Assembly: GCA_024509875.1 (NCBI GenBank) | Contig: JAMPIV010015253.1 | Span: 159,001-223,000 of the forward strand | Reading direction: 5' to 3' | Length of the DNA: 64,000 nt | From: Oreohelix idahoensis | Lineage: Eukaryota; Mollusca; Gastropoda; Stylommatophora; Oreohelicidae | Shown here: piece after piece, positions 47,917 to 64,000 of the stretch | How the letters are laid out: each line of letters begins with the position of its first letter | How positions within the stretch are numbered: position 1 is the stretch's first letter | The notes under the pieces: generated by a model | The model's input: the letters and a program-made list of their open reading frames with translations, nothing else | What the model was told of the DNA's origin: nothing | The model's database searches: none | Program-made: the position numbers and the translations under genes

Positions 47917-48373
47917 CCCTTCAGATTCCGAGCCATCAACATCAGCCCCAGCCCCAGTTAGATCTCCTTCAAAGTGCCCTTCTCATAAAAGAATTAGATT
48001 GAAATCCTCCAGTTCTGAAGATGAGTCTCCTCAATTTTCTCCATCTGGTTTTCTAAGTCTAGAATCCCCCCTAAATTACCAATATTCAAAACTGTACATA
48101 CTGTATATATTCATCGTCTACTTGCTCAAGAATGATTTTAAGGTAAGATGCTATTTACGTATTTTTTATTGTATTTTCGTTACTCTTATGTTTATTTCTG
48201 TTTATCTAGGTGTTGCACGCATTCGCAAGTGTTATATAGTTAGTTATTTACTTTTTTTGGCGGCCCTAATGCATTTGTAAGCTAAATAAAGGCTATGCTT
48301 CGACTTTCGTCGATTTTCGACTTTCGTCATAGCTCTGGTCCCTAACCTGTCGAAAGAGTGAGGTATTGGTGTA

Positions 48374-50182
<1,809 letters not shown>

Positions 50183-50295
50183 ATTGTAGTCGGTAGTTTC
50201 TAAAGGTGTCATTAGTTGGCAGCAACATTCAGCTTGTTGATTACTTTAGGTAGCATACGCTAGGTATCGCATGCGCATGCTCAGCTCAGATAAAA

Positions 50296-51375
50296 ATGGC
50301 CACCGTGCTCTTGGAGTGTACGACAGAAGAACAGCGTGCTGTTGTGCTTTTTTTTTGGGGGGGGGGGTGCAAAAAGGACTTCCGGCAAAGGATATTCACA
50401 AGGAAATGTTTCCTGTTTATGGTGAGAAGTGATTGTCGCGTAAAGCGGTACATAACTAGGTCGATACATTTTCTCAAGGACGCTTTAAAATTGCTGATGA
50501 AGACCGACCTGGTCGTCCATTTCAGATTGCGACAGACGCATCTGTGCGGCGGGTGGGAGAGATGATTCGAGCTGACAGGCGAGTAACGATAGACAGTGTA
50601 GCAACTGCAATAGGGTGTTCTCATTGTTTTGCATACAGCATAATGCATGATCGTTTGAATTTCCGGAAATGTGTTCACGGTGGGTGCCCAGATAACTGAC
50701 TGAGAAACACAAAATGAACCGAATGGGTCTGTCCTTGCAACATCTCTATCGGTACGCAGATGAAGGAGAAGACATGCTTAACAGGATTGTTCCTGGGGAT
50801 GAATCATGGGTGCATCACTACCAACCCGAATCAAAGCGTGCTTCAATGTAATGGAAACATTCTTCTTCACCTCCTGCCAAGAAATTCAAGGTTACGCCAT
50901 CAAGCAAGGAAGGTTATGCTTACAGCGTTTTGGGATTCTCAAGGAGTGCTGTTAACCCATTTCCAGAGGAATGGTGAGAATCTGAATGCTGCATCGCTCA
51001 GTTAAGTTCTGTTGATGCTTCGGGATGCAGTTCGAACAGAACGTTCATGACTACTGACTAGAGGAGTACTGCTCCATCACGACAATGCCAGACCATATCC
51101 GGTTTGATTAACCCAGGAGAAAATTGAACAACTAGGTTGGCAACTTCTTGAACATCCGCCTTGCAGTCCCGACTTAGCCCCGATCGATTTCCACCTGTTT
51201 GGTGCACTAAAAACTCCTAGGCGGCAAACGTTTTGCGGCTTACAAAGAGGTTGAACGTGAGGTGCGAGTGTGGCTGAGACAGCAGATCAGAGACTTCTAT
51301 GCTGCAAGTTTTGAGGCACTGATAAAGCGATGGGATAAGTCTATCAATGTTGGTGGAGATTATGTTGACAAATAA
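50296..51375 (+). pseudogene. Mariner DD34D transposase, multiply frameshifted
   Basis: Met at 50296 opens ATVLLECTTEEQRAVVLFF, an N-terminal segment matching mariner-group HTH proteins. Later frames hold PGDESWVHHY (first catalytic Asp), HHDNARP (second) and CSPDLAPIDFHLF (third), with 34 residues between the second and third Asp. The G-run at 50357-50368 and later indels shift the frame repeatedly, and there is an in-frame TGA between the last two motifs. The end is a KWDK-SINVGGDYV-like C-terminus near 51375. Inactive relic. Confidence 0.92.
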
Positions 51376-51428
51376 GAGGAAATGTAAGTGCAATAATAAA
51401 TCATTTTCAAGTTCGTATCTCGTTTAGT

Positions 51429-54295
51429 AACAAAGAAAAAAGGACAAGGAGTCATGGATCTCAATGGCAACACGCTGCTCTACAGTGGTGTACCCATATC
51501 CGAAAGAGCTAAAGGGGGTGTGGGTTGCATTGTGGCCCAAAATCAAAAAGATAGTATCAAGGGGTGGAACTTTGTCTCAGAGCGCATTATGGTTGTGAAA
51601 CTAAAAGAAGGAGAAACCATAGTCAACCTGGTCATAGTGTATGGGCCAAATGAGGATGAGAGAGCAGAGGTCAAGGAGGAATTCTTCGAGCTGCTTCAAA
51701 GGACAGTGGATGACTGCCTAGATGAAGTTATCATGCTCGGAGATTTTAATGCCAGAGTTGGAAATGACCATGCTAGATGGGGTGGAGTTATCGGAAGATA
51801 TGGAGAAGACACTCTCAATGACAATGGAAAGCGACTCCTTAGATTCTGCAGTGAGCAGAATCTGATCATTACAAACACAAAGTTCCCCCATAAGCGCATA
51901 CATGCATACACTAGATGTGAACCAACAAAGAATGAGAAGTCAGTGATTGACTATGCCATTGTTCGGAGAAGCTCATTCAAATATGTCCGAGATGCAAGAG
52001 TCTGGAGGGGGCCAGAGATTGGAAGTGATCACTACCTGCTAACAATCAAACGAACAACTGAACGAGTTGCTCAGCCTAGGAACTGCTCAACATCACGCAA
52101 GAAACCAAGTAAACGAGCAGGAGAAATGAGCATTAGGACCTACAAGCTGAGAGAGCCAGAAATTAAGACCAGATATCAGGGGCTTATTGCTGCAGCGGTG
52201 AACAACACAGAAGAACAACCTGATGACTTGGAAACCCTCTGGATTAAATTCAAGGATATCATAAAGACAGCTGCTGCAGAAGCATGTGGTGAAGTCCGAC
52301 TTGGGAACCAGAGAAAGAGGACACCTTGGTGGACAGAGGAAGTCAAAGAGAAAATAAGAGAGAAGAAAATGGCATGGAAACAATACTTAGGAGCTAAAAA
52401 CACAACAGGACAAATGGAAAAATATAGAGAATATGTGACACTCAGAACAGAAGTAAAGAACAAAGTGCTAGCAGCAAAACAGAAGTCCTGGGAAGAATTT
52501 GGAGAAAAGCTAGAAAAAGATGCACAAGAAAACCAGAAATTGTTCTATAAGACCCTAAAGAACATGAGGAAGGAAAAACAATGCCCTCTCAAATTTATAA
52601 AGGACAAGCAAGGCAAATTGCTTACTGCCCCGAAGGAAGTAATGGAAAGATGGAAAGAATATTTCTCAGAACTCCTTGATGGTGAGCAAGGTGAAGCATC
52701 AGAAATGATAACCACTAGCACAGAAGAGGAAACCAATGGTGATGAAGATGACATAAAGATGGAAGAACTGAAGGCAGCACTGGAGAAAATCAAGATGGGC
52801 AAAGCAGCAGGGCATGATGGTATAACACCAGAAATGGTTAAGTACATGGGAGCATCAGGCGACCTATTACTCTTAAGGGTCCTACAGGCAGCATGGTGCA
52901 ACAAGACCATACCAAAGGATTGGGAGATGCCATCATAACACCAATTTTCAAAAAGGGTGACAATCGACAGTGTGGAAACCATAGAGGCATATCCCTTCTC
53001 AGTGTCCCTGGAAAAATCTACTCTAGAATCCTAGAGCAGAGACTCCGACGCCTAGCTGAGCCACAATTGGATGAGGTCCAGTGCGGATTCCGAGCAAACC
53101 GAAGTACTCAAGACCTAATCTTCACACTCAGACAGCTGAGTGAAAAGGCCCTTGAGTATAAGAGTGAGATCCATCTTTGTTTCATAGATCTGGAAAAGGC
53201 GTTTGACAGGGTCCCCTGGAGCAAACTTTGGGACTGTTTGGCAAGGAAGAATATTCCAGCACCTCTGATTCATGCTATACAGAGCTTCTACAAGTCTTGC
53301 AGAAATTATGTGAGGACAGCAAACCATAAGTCAGAAGAGTTCAGGACCACACACTGGTGTAAGACAAGGTGATATCCTATCACCTTACCTCTTCATACTC
53401 CTTATGGACGATGTCATCAAGGCATGTAAGGAGAGAACAAGAAAGTATTCAGTGGGGTACTGGAAGATGAGACAGGTCTATATTTCAGAGCTGGCATTTG
53501 CTGATGATGTTGCCCTGATTGCTAAATCAGAGGCACATCTCCAATCCAACCTGCAAGTATGGAAGGAAGAGCTGGAGAAGAGAGGGATGGTCATAAGCAG
53601 CTCTAAAACAAAATCCATGGTGATATCACGAGAAGAAAGAAAACATCAGATTAAGCTGGGAGAACAGGTCCTGGAGCAGGTCGACCACTTTAAATACCTC
53701 GGAGCTATTATAGACCGAAAGGGAGGCATCAAAGAAGAGTTGGCCACTCGAAAAGCAGCAGCTGGGAGACTTTTTCAGGCCATAAATCGAGGATTCCTCA
53801 GCAAGAGAGAGGTTGGTAAGAAAACGAAGATGGCTGTATACCGCTCCACCTATGTCCCAGTCTTGACATATGGATGCGAGTCATGGGCAATGACTACAAC
53901 CCATAAAAGCCAGATCCAAACCTCAGAAATGAGGTATCTGAGGAAGGTGGTTGAAGTAACAAGAAGAGACATGGTACGCAACCAGACGATACGTCAAGGC
54001 CTAAAATGCCACCCCCTACAGACCCAAGTAGAACAGTCCCAACTAAGATGGTTTGGCCATGTCTGCAGAATGGGAGAAGATCGGCTACCACGACAAGCAT
54101 GGGAAACAAAGAGCCAAGGATCCAGACCCCGAGGACGACCCAGAGTCCGCTGGGAGGACAACATTAGACAATCTTTGAAGGACCGAGGACTAGAGTGGAG
54201 CCAGGCCAGGAGGAAGACAGCCGATAGAATAGTCTGGCGCTCTCTCTTCCAAACCTCTACACCTCACGGTAGAAGGGGAACGACTAAGTAAGTAA
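51429..54295 (+). mobile_element. LINE-A, 5'-truncated, with 14-bp target duplication
   Basis: Flanked by gtatctcgtttagt at 51415-51428 and 54296-54309. It begins inside the endonuclease domain and ends with the ORF2 stop plus an (aagt)n tail. Two further copies of only the 3' end occur at 8237-8616 and 33267-33583. A short tandem-repeat tail instead of poly-A is typical of RTE-like LINEs; the clade is not certain. Confidence 0.92.
51454..54293 (+). pseudogene. LINE-A ORF2: endonuclease and reverse transcriptase, two frameshifts
   Basis: The first segment (to 52938) has the apurinic-type endonuclease motifs GDFNARVGN and GSDHYLL, then a long Lys-rich linker and the start of RT (KAAGHDGITPEMVKYMG). 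After a frameshift near 52930, RT continues with the GNHRGISLL segment, GFRANRSTQDLIFTLRQ, and the first catalytic Asp in FIDLEKAFDRV. After a second frameshift near 53345 the GDILSPYLF and FADDVALIA motifs follow, then YGCESW, RWFGHVCRM and a basic C-terminus ending at 54293. The N-terminal half of the endonuclease is missing. Apart from the two shifts, the frame is well preserved. Confidence 0.94.
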
Positions 54296-54352
54296 GTATC
54301 TCGTTTAGTTATTTAAAATAGACATTTGTGACCTATTTACTGACTTGCCCTC

Positions 54353-54353
<1 letters not shown>

Positions 54354-54433
<80 letters not shown>

Positions 54434-54465
54434 TAAATAAATAAAAATAAATAAATATATATATA
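54354..54465. repeat. (TA)n and A/T-rich tract between mariner and LINE-B
   Basis: (TA)n to about 54429, then aaataaat-type repeats. It directly follows the mariner TA and merges into the 3' tail of LINE-B on the other strand. Confidence 0.9.
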
Positions 54466-57092
<2,627 letters not shown>

Positions 57093-57193
57093 ATATATAT
57101 TACACACACATATATATATACACACATATATATATACACACATATATATATACACACATATATATATACACACACATATATATATATATATAT
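57093..57193. repeat. Alternating TA/CA microsatellite
   Basis: Repeated blocks of acacacata and tatatata to the right of Tc1 copy 2. Confidence 0.95.
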
Positions 57194-57779
57194 GTCCAGT
57201 TGTGGGCACAATTTAGCACTGCGATACCCTTAATGTTTTTGAATGTGGTTTGAATGCCCGTTTCTCAAATGTCTGCAAGTTTTATGGGAGGTAATTTTTT
57301 TGCAAGGCGAGATGCCATGAATGAGAACATTATCATAAATTTTAGTGGTCCCGTTTCGCTGCATGCAAAGTACTTCATATTTTATTTAACAAAAAGCATA
57401 ATAATCACTGGTCTGCAACATTTCATATTCTAGTAGCATTTTCAGCGTCTGCAACTTCTCTTATCAATTTATATTTCTGTAGTCATTTCAGACTTAATAT
57501 TTTAAACAACGCGACGTATACAGACATGTTCAGACATATATTCCGATGGCGTCACAGCACAGTACTAAATGAGCTGGTTCCTATAACAGACCATGCAATA
57601 GTGAAGGCGAACAGCAACGTCAGATCAAGTACCACAAAGACATACTTTCTGGGAGCAGAAAAGTCAGCACATCCCAAACCAAATATCAGGTTACCATCTA
57701 TCCTTGACTATGCAAATAACAAGAGATGAAAATAGATCTGTGTGAGAGACATGCCTGAAAATCATTATGATATCTCGAA
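57194..57779. other. Unannotated interval, no gene seen
   Basis: No recognisable frame or repeat. Confidence 0.4.
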
Positions 57780-57915
57780 GTGTTAGAGACTTCACCATAC
57801 TAGGTCCAACATCGAGAAGTGGGGTGACCAGTTCCTTTCCTCGCTGCCTTTTCCTTCCCTAACTCCAATTACAGCTGGGTAGACTGGAGCGTGACGGTAC
57901 CGGGATGCCGTAGAT
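57780..57915 (-). mobile_element. SINE (family 1) body
   Basis: Minus-strand match to the family body: the complement of agagacttcaccatactagg, the cctcgctgccttttccttcc segment and cagctgggtagactgg. The tRNA-like head is lost or very degraded. Confidence 0.6.
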
Positions 57916-60345
<2,430 letters not shown>

Positions 60346-60404
60346 AAGACAGGTGAAAGAAAATGTAGATGTATGAAATCTATTTTCATAATATCCTCTG
60401 CCAC

Positions 60405-60455
60405 ACGTGATTTGAACCCAGCACCTTTGCCGCGAGAGACCAGCGCGACTTTATT
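60405..60455 (-). mobile_element. SINE head fragment (family 1)
   Basis: The complement of gatttgaacccagcacctttgccg and gagagaccagcg matches the B-box side and centre of the tRNA-like head seen at 1270-1310. The body is absent. Confidence 0.5.
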
Positions 60456-61380
60456 ATACATGACAGGAAACCTAACTTCCCAGAAATGCAAATGAAAAAT
60501 ATTGTCACATGATAAAATGTTTGTTTACTTGAAAATGTGGGGTAAATATCCATTAGTATTCCAATGTGGTTAGGTTTCAGATCTAACAATTATACTTTTA
60601 CATTGGTACTATTTTTACCGAAAAAAAAGGAAATTATAACTTTGATCTCGAGTTGTCTCCATAGACAGTGCTGATTCAGTTTTAAATTGGTTCGCAGTAA
60701 CAAAAGATGGTATTAGTGGGCAGGACAAAATAATAGGCGTTAGGTAACACTGATTTCTCAGATGGAAGAAAAATTAATGGATTTTTTTTTCTTTTTTCGG
60801 CGCCGGTTTTACAAAGGAAAGTACTCTAGACATACTGGCGCTTCCGGAGTTACTCTTTGTCAGACACTGTCACAACAGATAACAAAGATGAGAAATATCG
60901 AAAGGCAATGAAAAAACATGAGAAAGAAAGTTCGAATTTAAGCAAAAACATGTTTGGTTTTATTTGACTGTAAAGTACTTGTAAACACTGGACAAGATAA
61001 CATACTTTTCTTTTTTTTCGCATTTAGCTGTATGCTTGTTTGTAACCAGGGTCAGATAGATGAGCAGATAATAATGAACTACCGAAAACTGCTTTATAAG
61101 CGACAAACGAGGCGTGGATATGAGGTTGACTAACCCACCTTGTAGAGAGACCACAACAATTTCAATGTATTTGGGCAGGGTGCATGAGAAAATTTTTTTG
61201 CACAGGGAAGTTTATATAGATCATAATAAATCAAGTCTAACACAAAAATCTCTTGAAAGCAATGGCAAACTACTGAACGTAAAAATTGCCTAGAAAAATC
61301 ACAAACAGCCAATAAAAGCTGGGGTTGATTGCCACGTCCTGTAAAGGATAAGCAACTAACTAACACAAAAATAAAAAACT
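60456..61380. other. Unannotated interval, no gene seen
   Basis: AT-rich with homopolymer runs (t9 near 60782). No gene or clear repeat boundary seen. Confidence 0.4.
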
Positions 61381-61383
61381 TCA

Positions 61384-62345
61384 ACTGAAATGTCAAGTCA
61401 GTCCTATTGTATGGCTCTGAAACATGGAGAACAACAAAAACAACAACCAATGAGTTACATATTTTTCATAAATGGATGGTTCCGTAGAATAGAAGGATTG
61501 AAATGGTATGACAAGACCATTAATGTGGAACTGATGACAAGATCTTTAATGTGGAACTGATGACAAGATCATTAATGTGGAACTGATGACGAGATCATTA
61601 ATGTGGAACTGATGACAAGATCATTAATGTGGAACTGATGACGAGATCATTAATGTTGAACTAATGACAAGATCATTAATGTGGAACTGATGACAAGATC
61701 ATTAATGTGGAATTGATGACAAGATCTTTAATGTGGAACTGATGACAAGATCTTTAATGTGGAACTGATGACAAGATCATTAATGTGGAACTGATGACAA
61801 GATCATTAATGTGGAACTGATGACAAGATCATTAATGTGGAACTGATGACAAGATCATTAATGTGGAATTGATGACAAGATCTTTAATGTGGAACTGATG
61901 ACAAGATCATTAATGTGGAACTGATGACAAGTTCATTAATGTGGAACTGATGACAAGATCATTAATGTGGAATTGATGACAAGATCTTTAATGTGGAACT
62001 GATGACAAGATCTTTAATGTGGAACTGATGACAAGATCATTAATGTGGAATTGATGACAATAATAAAACAGGCGCCAGTGGAACAAGAGATGAGAAAAAG
62101 ACGCTGGCCTTGGAAAGGACACACACTGAGGAAGCCTGTTGATAGTATTATAAGGCAGTCATTGTACTATAGTCTCATAGTAAGCGAGGTAGCTAGACAA
62201 GTAGAAGAGAAATGGACACATACATTGAAGGGATAAAGAACACGTGGAAGAATTATGAGCGGATAGCACGGGGCAGGAGGACCTGGCATAAATTTGATGA
62301 AGGCCAATGCTCCTTCGGGAGGTTGGTTGCAGTAGAATATATGCT
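61384..62345 (+). pseudogene. LINE C-terminus disrupted by a minisatellite
   Basis: Before the minisatellite one frame reads LLYGSETWRTT, the post-RT motif of many LINEs. After it the frame reads TIIKQAPVEQEMRKRRWPWK and GHTLRKP, the usual RRW-W-GH-LRKP segment, and ends with weak traces of the final TWKNYERIARGRRTW region. The reading frame is interrupted by a 26-bp repeat that is not a multiple of three. This is a third LINE type in the window, distinct from LINE-A and LINE-B. Confidence 0.75.
61507..62060. repeat. 26-bp minisatellite, about 21 units
   Basis: Unit atgacaagatcattaatgtg plus gaactg. Units vary at a few positions (cattaat/ctttaat, caag/cgag, aactg/aattg). It is inside the LINE relic, between its ...WYDK and ...IIKQAP coding segments. 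Confidence 0.95.
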
Positions 62346-64000
62346 CATCCCAAAGTCGATGGAAAGTAACAGGAAAAATCGTACTTTAAAGACATAAAAG
62401 GAAAAACACTCACTAAAGCAAGGCAAAATTAAGTAACCGTGTTTGAGAAAAATGTACGCCGGAAAAAAGCGTCTTGTGCGGACAGCAACATTTTACGAAT
62501 GACTGATGCCTTATCACACAGACCAAGTGACTGTGTTTCCTCGAAGGATCTAATCGCTAACGTCTGCTGCAGACCCGACGCCCAGACAGAACGAACAAAA
62601 GGTCGAAATCCTCCATCTTGTCAAAAGTAGCCATAAGCGATTTGCGACTTACCCAGCAAGGATTTCCTTGATTGGACACTTTTCTAGCCTCGTTGTCAAA
62701 GCGGAAAATTGATTGGTAGACTTTTCTAACGCAGAACGTTCCATTACTGTTACGTAAAAAACACAAAATTTAGAATGTAACTTTAGTTTATAAAATAGAA
62801 GAAAAACATGAATAGTATTTACATGAGGAGGGGAAGGAAGAAAGTAATATGAGCAAATACAGGAAAGGAGATAAATTAACTAAACTAATGCGTTGATAAA
62901 TAATACTGAAAAAAAAATATTGAAAGAATGATATAAATGAGGAAACATCGTCATAATCATTATCCAGTGGCGTACTAAGGAGGGGGTGTGGTCCGCCCCG
63001 GGTGACAGCTAAGAGGTCGTGTCATCGGACACTATCATGAAAGTAATGTACTGTTTAAAATTCTACTTGCAAACATGATATACTTCTCTGTTTGTTTTAT
63101 GAGGGAAGTCACAAGGAGGATCCGCCTCGAGTGACATATACTTAAAGTACACCCCATTCATCATCATCACCACTTCCCAGCTTCTTTAAAAGCATATGTA
63201 GTCAACAAATTCATGCCAACCTTTTCTGTTTAGTGCCGTCCGTTCAAGATATGTATATGTCTTCTTTCTTCCTTTCATATATATTTCCAGGTTCCTTCGC
63301 CTTTTTCGATTTTTATATAAATAAAAAATAATATGGTATGAAATCAGTTTTACAAGTAAACGGTACACATGAAACAAGGGACGTTTCGGGTTTTACCCTT
63401 CGTCAGCCACAGTTACGAACAGGTGACAAGGACAAGAACTACATATAGGTGCTACAAAAATCAACGATGATGAGGAAATCGCCAAATGAGCGATACAAGC
63501 AGATGAAATGACGCTGATGAGCGAAACGATAACAGTAATAACGCAAGAAAATCGTAAAACCAGAATGACATGTCGAAACAGGAAAGTAAATAATCGACGA
63601 AGCGAAGACAGAAGTGAACAACACTATTAAAACAAGTAAAAAATCACTTAGCTGGATCCCAGAAAGAAACATTCAAGATGGCTGAAAAAAAAATGAGCCG
63701 TCATGCGGAAGTGACGTATGAGCTGGTGACGGCTGAGAAAAGATAATTGAGGAAACGAAACGAACCAAGGCAAAAACAAGGATAGAAAGGAAAATAACGA
63801 CATAAGAAATAAAGTATGAAACAGAGACAGAAGCCACCAGAATTATGCAAAACGATGCTGGATATTCAAGCCAGCAGGAGATTCTCTGTTTTTCCATTAA
63901 CCTCTACCTTTCCTAACACGGCGATTCCACAACAATGGCTACCTTGTAATGTTATCAGCAGATGTCCTCAGTGTGTGTCTTATCCATAACCAGTACCTTC
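62346..64000. other. Unannotated 1.65-kb right end
   Basis: Contains a cagtggcgtactaaggaggg segment near 62966-62986, similar to boundary sequences I associate with common invertebrate repeats, and a cgggttttacccttcgtcag patch near 63388. The last ~65 bp (ccttgtaatgttatcagcag...) resemble 3007-3060 and 32240-32300. No gene is supported. Confidence 0.4.

Larger units (their letters stand above)
42100..48371 (+). mobile_element. Tigger/pogo-like transposon hosting a 5.1-kb array
   Basis: Ends CACCAATACCTC (42100-42111) and its complement GAGGTATTGGTG (48360-48371), with a TA duplication (42098-42099 and 48372-48373). Subterminal sequence is rich in cgactttcgtcg repeats at both ends. The uninterrupted target exists at 23262-23440. 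Without the 5.09-kb insertion the element is about 1.17 kb, with only the start of a transposase, so it is a deleted, non-autonomous copy. Confidence 0.85.

Overview
This window is eukaryotic, repeat-dominated DNA. I see no convincing host protein-coding gene, rRNA or true tRNA gene. Long (TA)n arrays, several tRNA-derived SINE families, RTE/CR1-like and I-like LINE remnants, Tc1, mariner and Tigger/pogo DNA transposons, a Helitron helicase relic and two LTR-type retroelements together suggest an invertebrate metazoan, probably a lophotrochozoan such as a gastropod mollusc. That taxonomic call is inference from element content only.

Layout. 1-9.3 kb: minisatellites, SINEs and decayed LINE and Helitron fragments, a compound tetranucleotide array, and a short 5'-truncated LINE copy inside an 85-bp tandem duplication. 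9.3-19.7 kb: a 2.4-kb LTR-like repeat (ends TGTGGTG/CACTACA, 5-bp target duplication ACAGG) split by an 8-kb segment. That segment carries a nearly intact minus-strand Ty3/gypsy-type element whose pol order is integrase-RT-RNase H (Gmr1-like), with gag-protease in a separate upstream frame. 19.7-24.4 kb: I-type LINE relic, simple repeats and a 26-bp minisatellite. 24.4-30.7 kb: a second copy of the 2.4-kb repeat. It carries two insertions absent from copy 1: an 804-bp mariner and a 2952-bp LTR element with 647-bp LTRs. The LTR element has one intact minus-strand ORF fusing a Gag-like N-terminus to a LIN28-like module (cold-shock domain plus two zinc knuckles) and no pol. I rate this the most interesting locus of the window.

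30.7-42 kb: SINEs, LINE tails, a fold-back repeat, one member of a 2-kb repeat pair (its inverted partner is at 57.9-60.3 kb) and a Tc1-like transposon embedded in (TA)n. 42.1-48.4 kb: a degenerate Tigger/pogo element with TA target duplication. Inside it is a 5.09-kb insertion flanked by a 12-bp duplication. The insertion is an inverted array of eleven copies of a ~480-bp unit, each with a tRNA-like A/B-box promoter. 50-57.2 kb: a nested stack (mariner containing a LINE, a second LINE in opposite orientation, a second Tc1 copy) separated by (TA)n tracts. 57-64 kb: the inverted partner of the 34.8-36.8 kb repeat, and a LINE C-terminal relic in whose coding sequence a 26-bp minisatellite has expanded.

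The parts do not form a pathway. The window is a stratified record of insertions, and paired repeat copies act as natural empty sites: copy 1 for the insertions in copy 2, and 23.3 kb for the Tigger element. These fix several element boundaries directly from sequence. All positions and alignments were made by eye, so boundaries may be off by a few bases.
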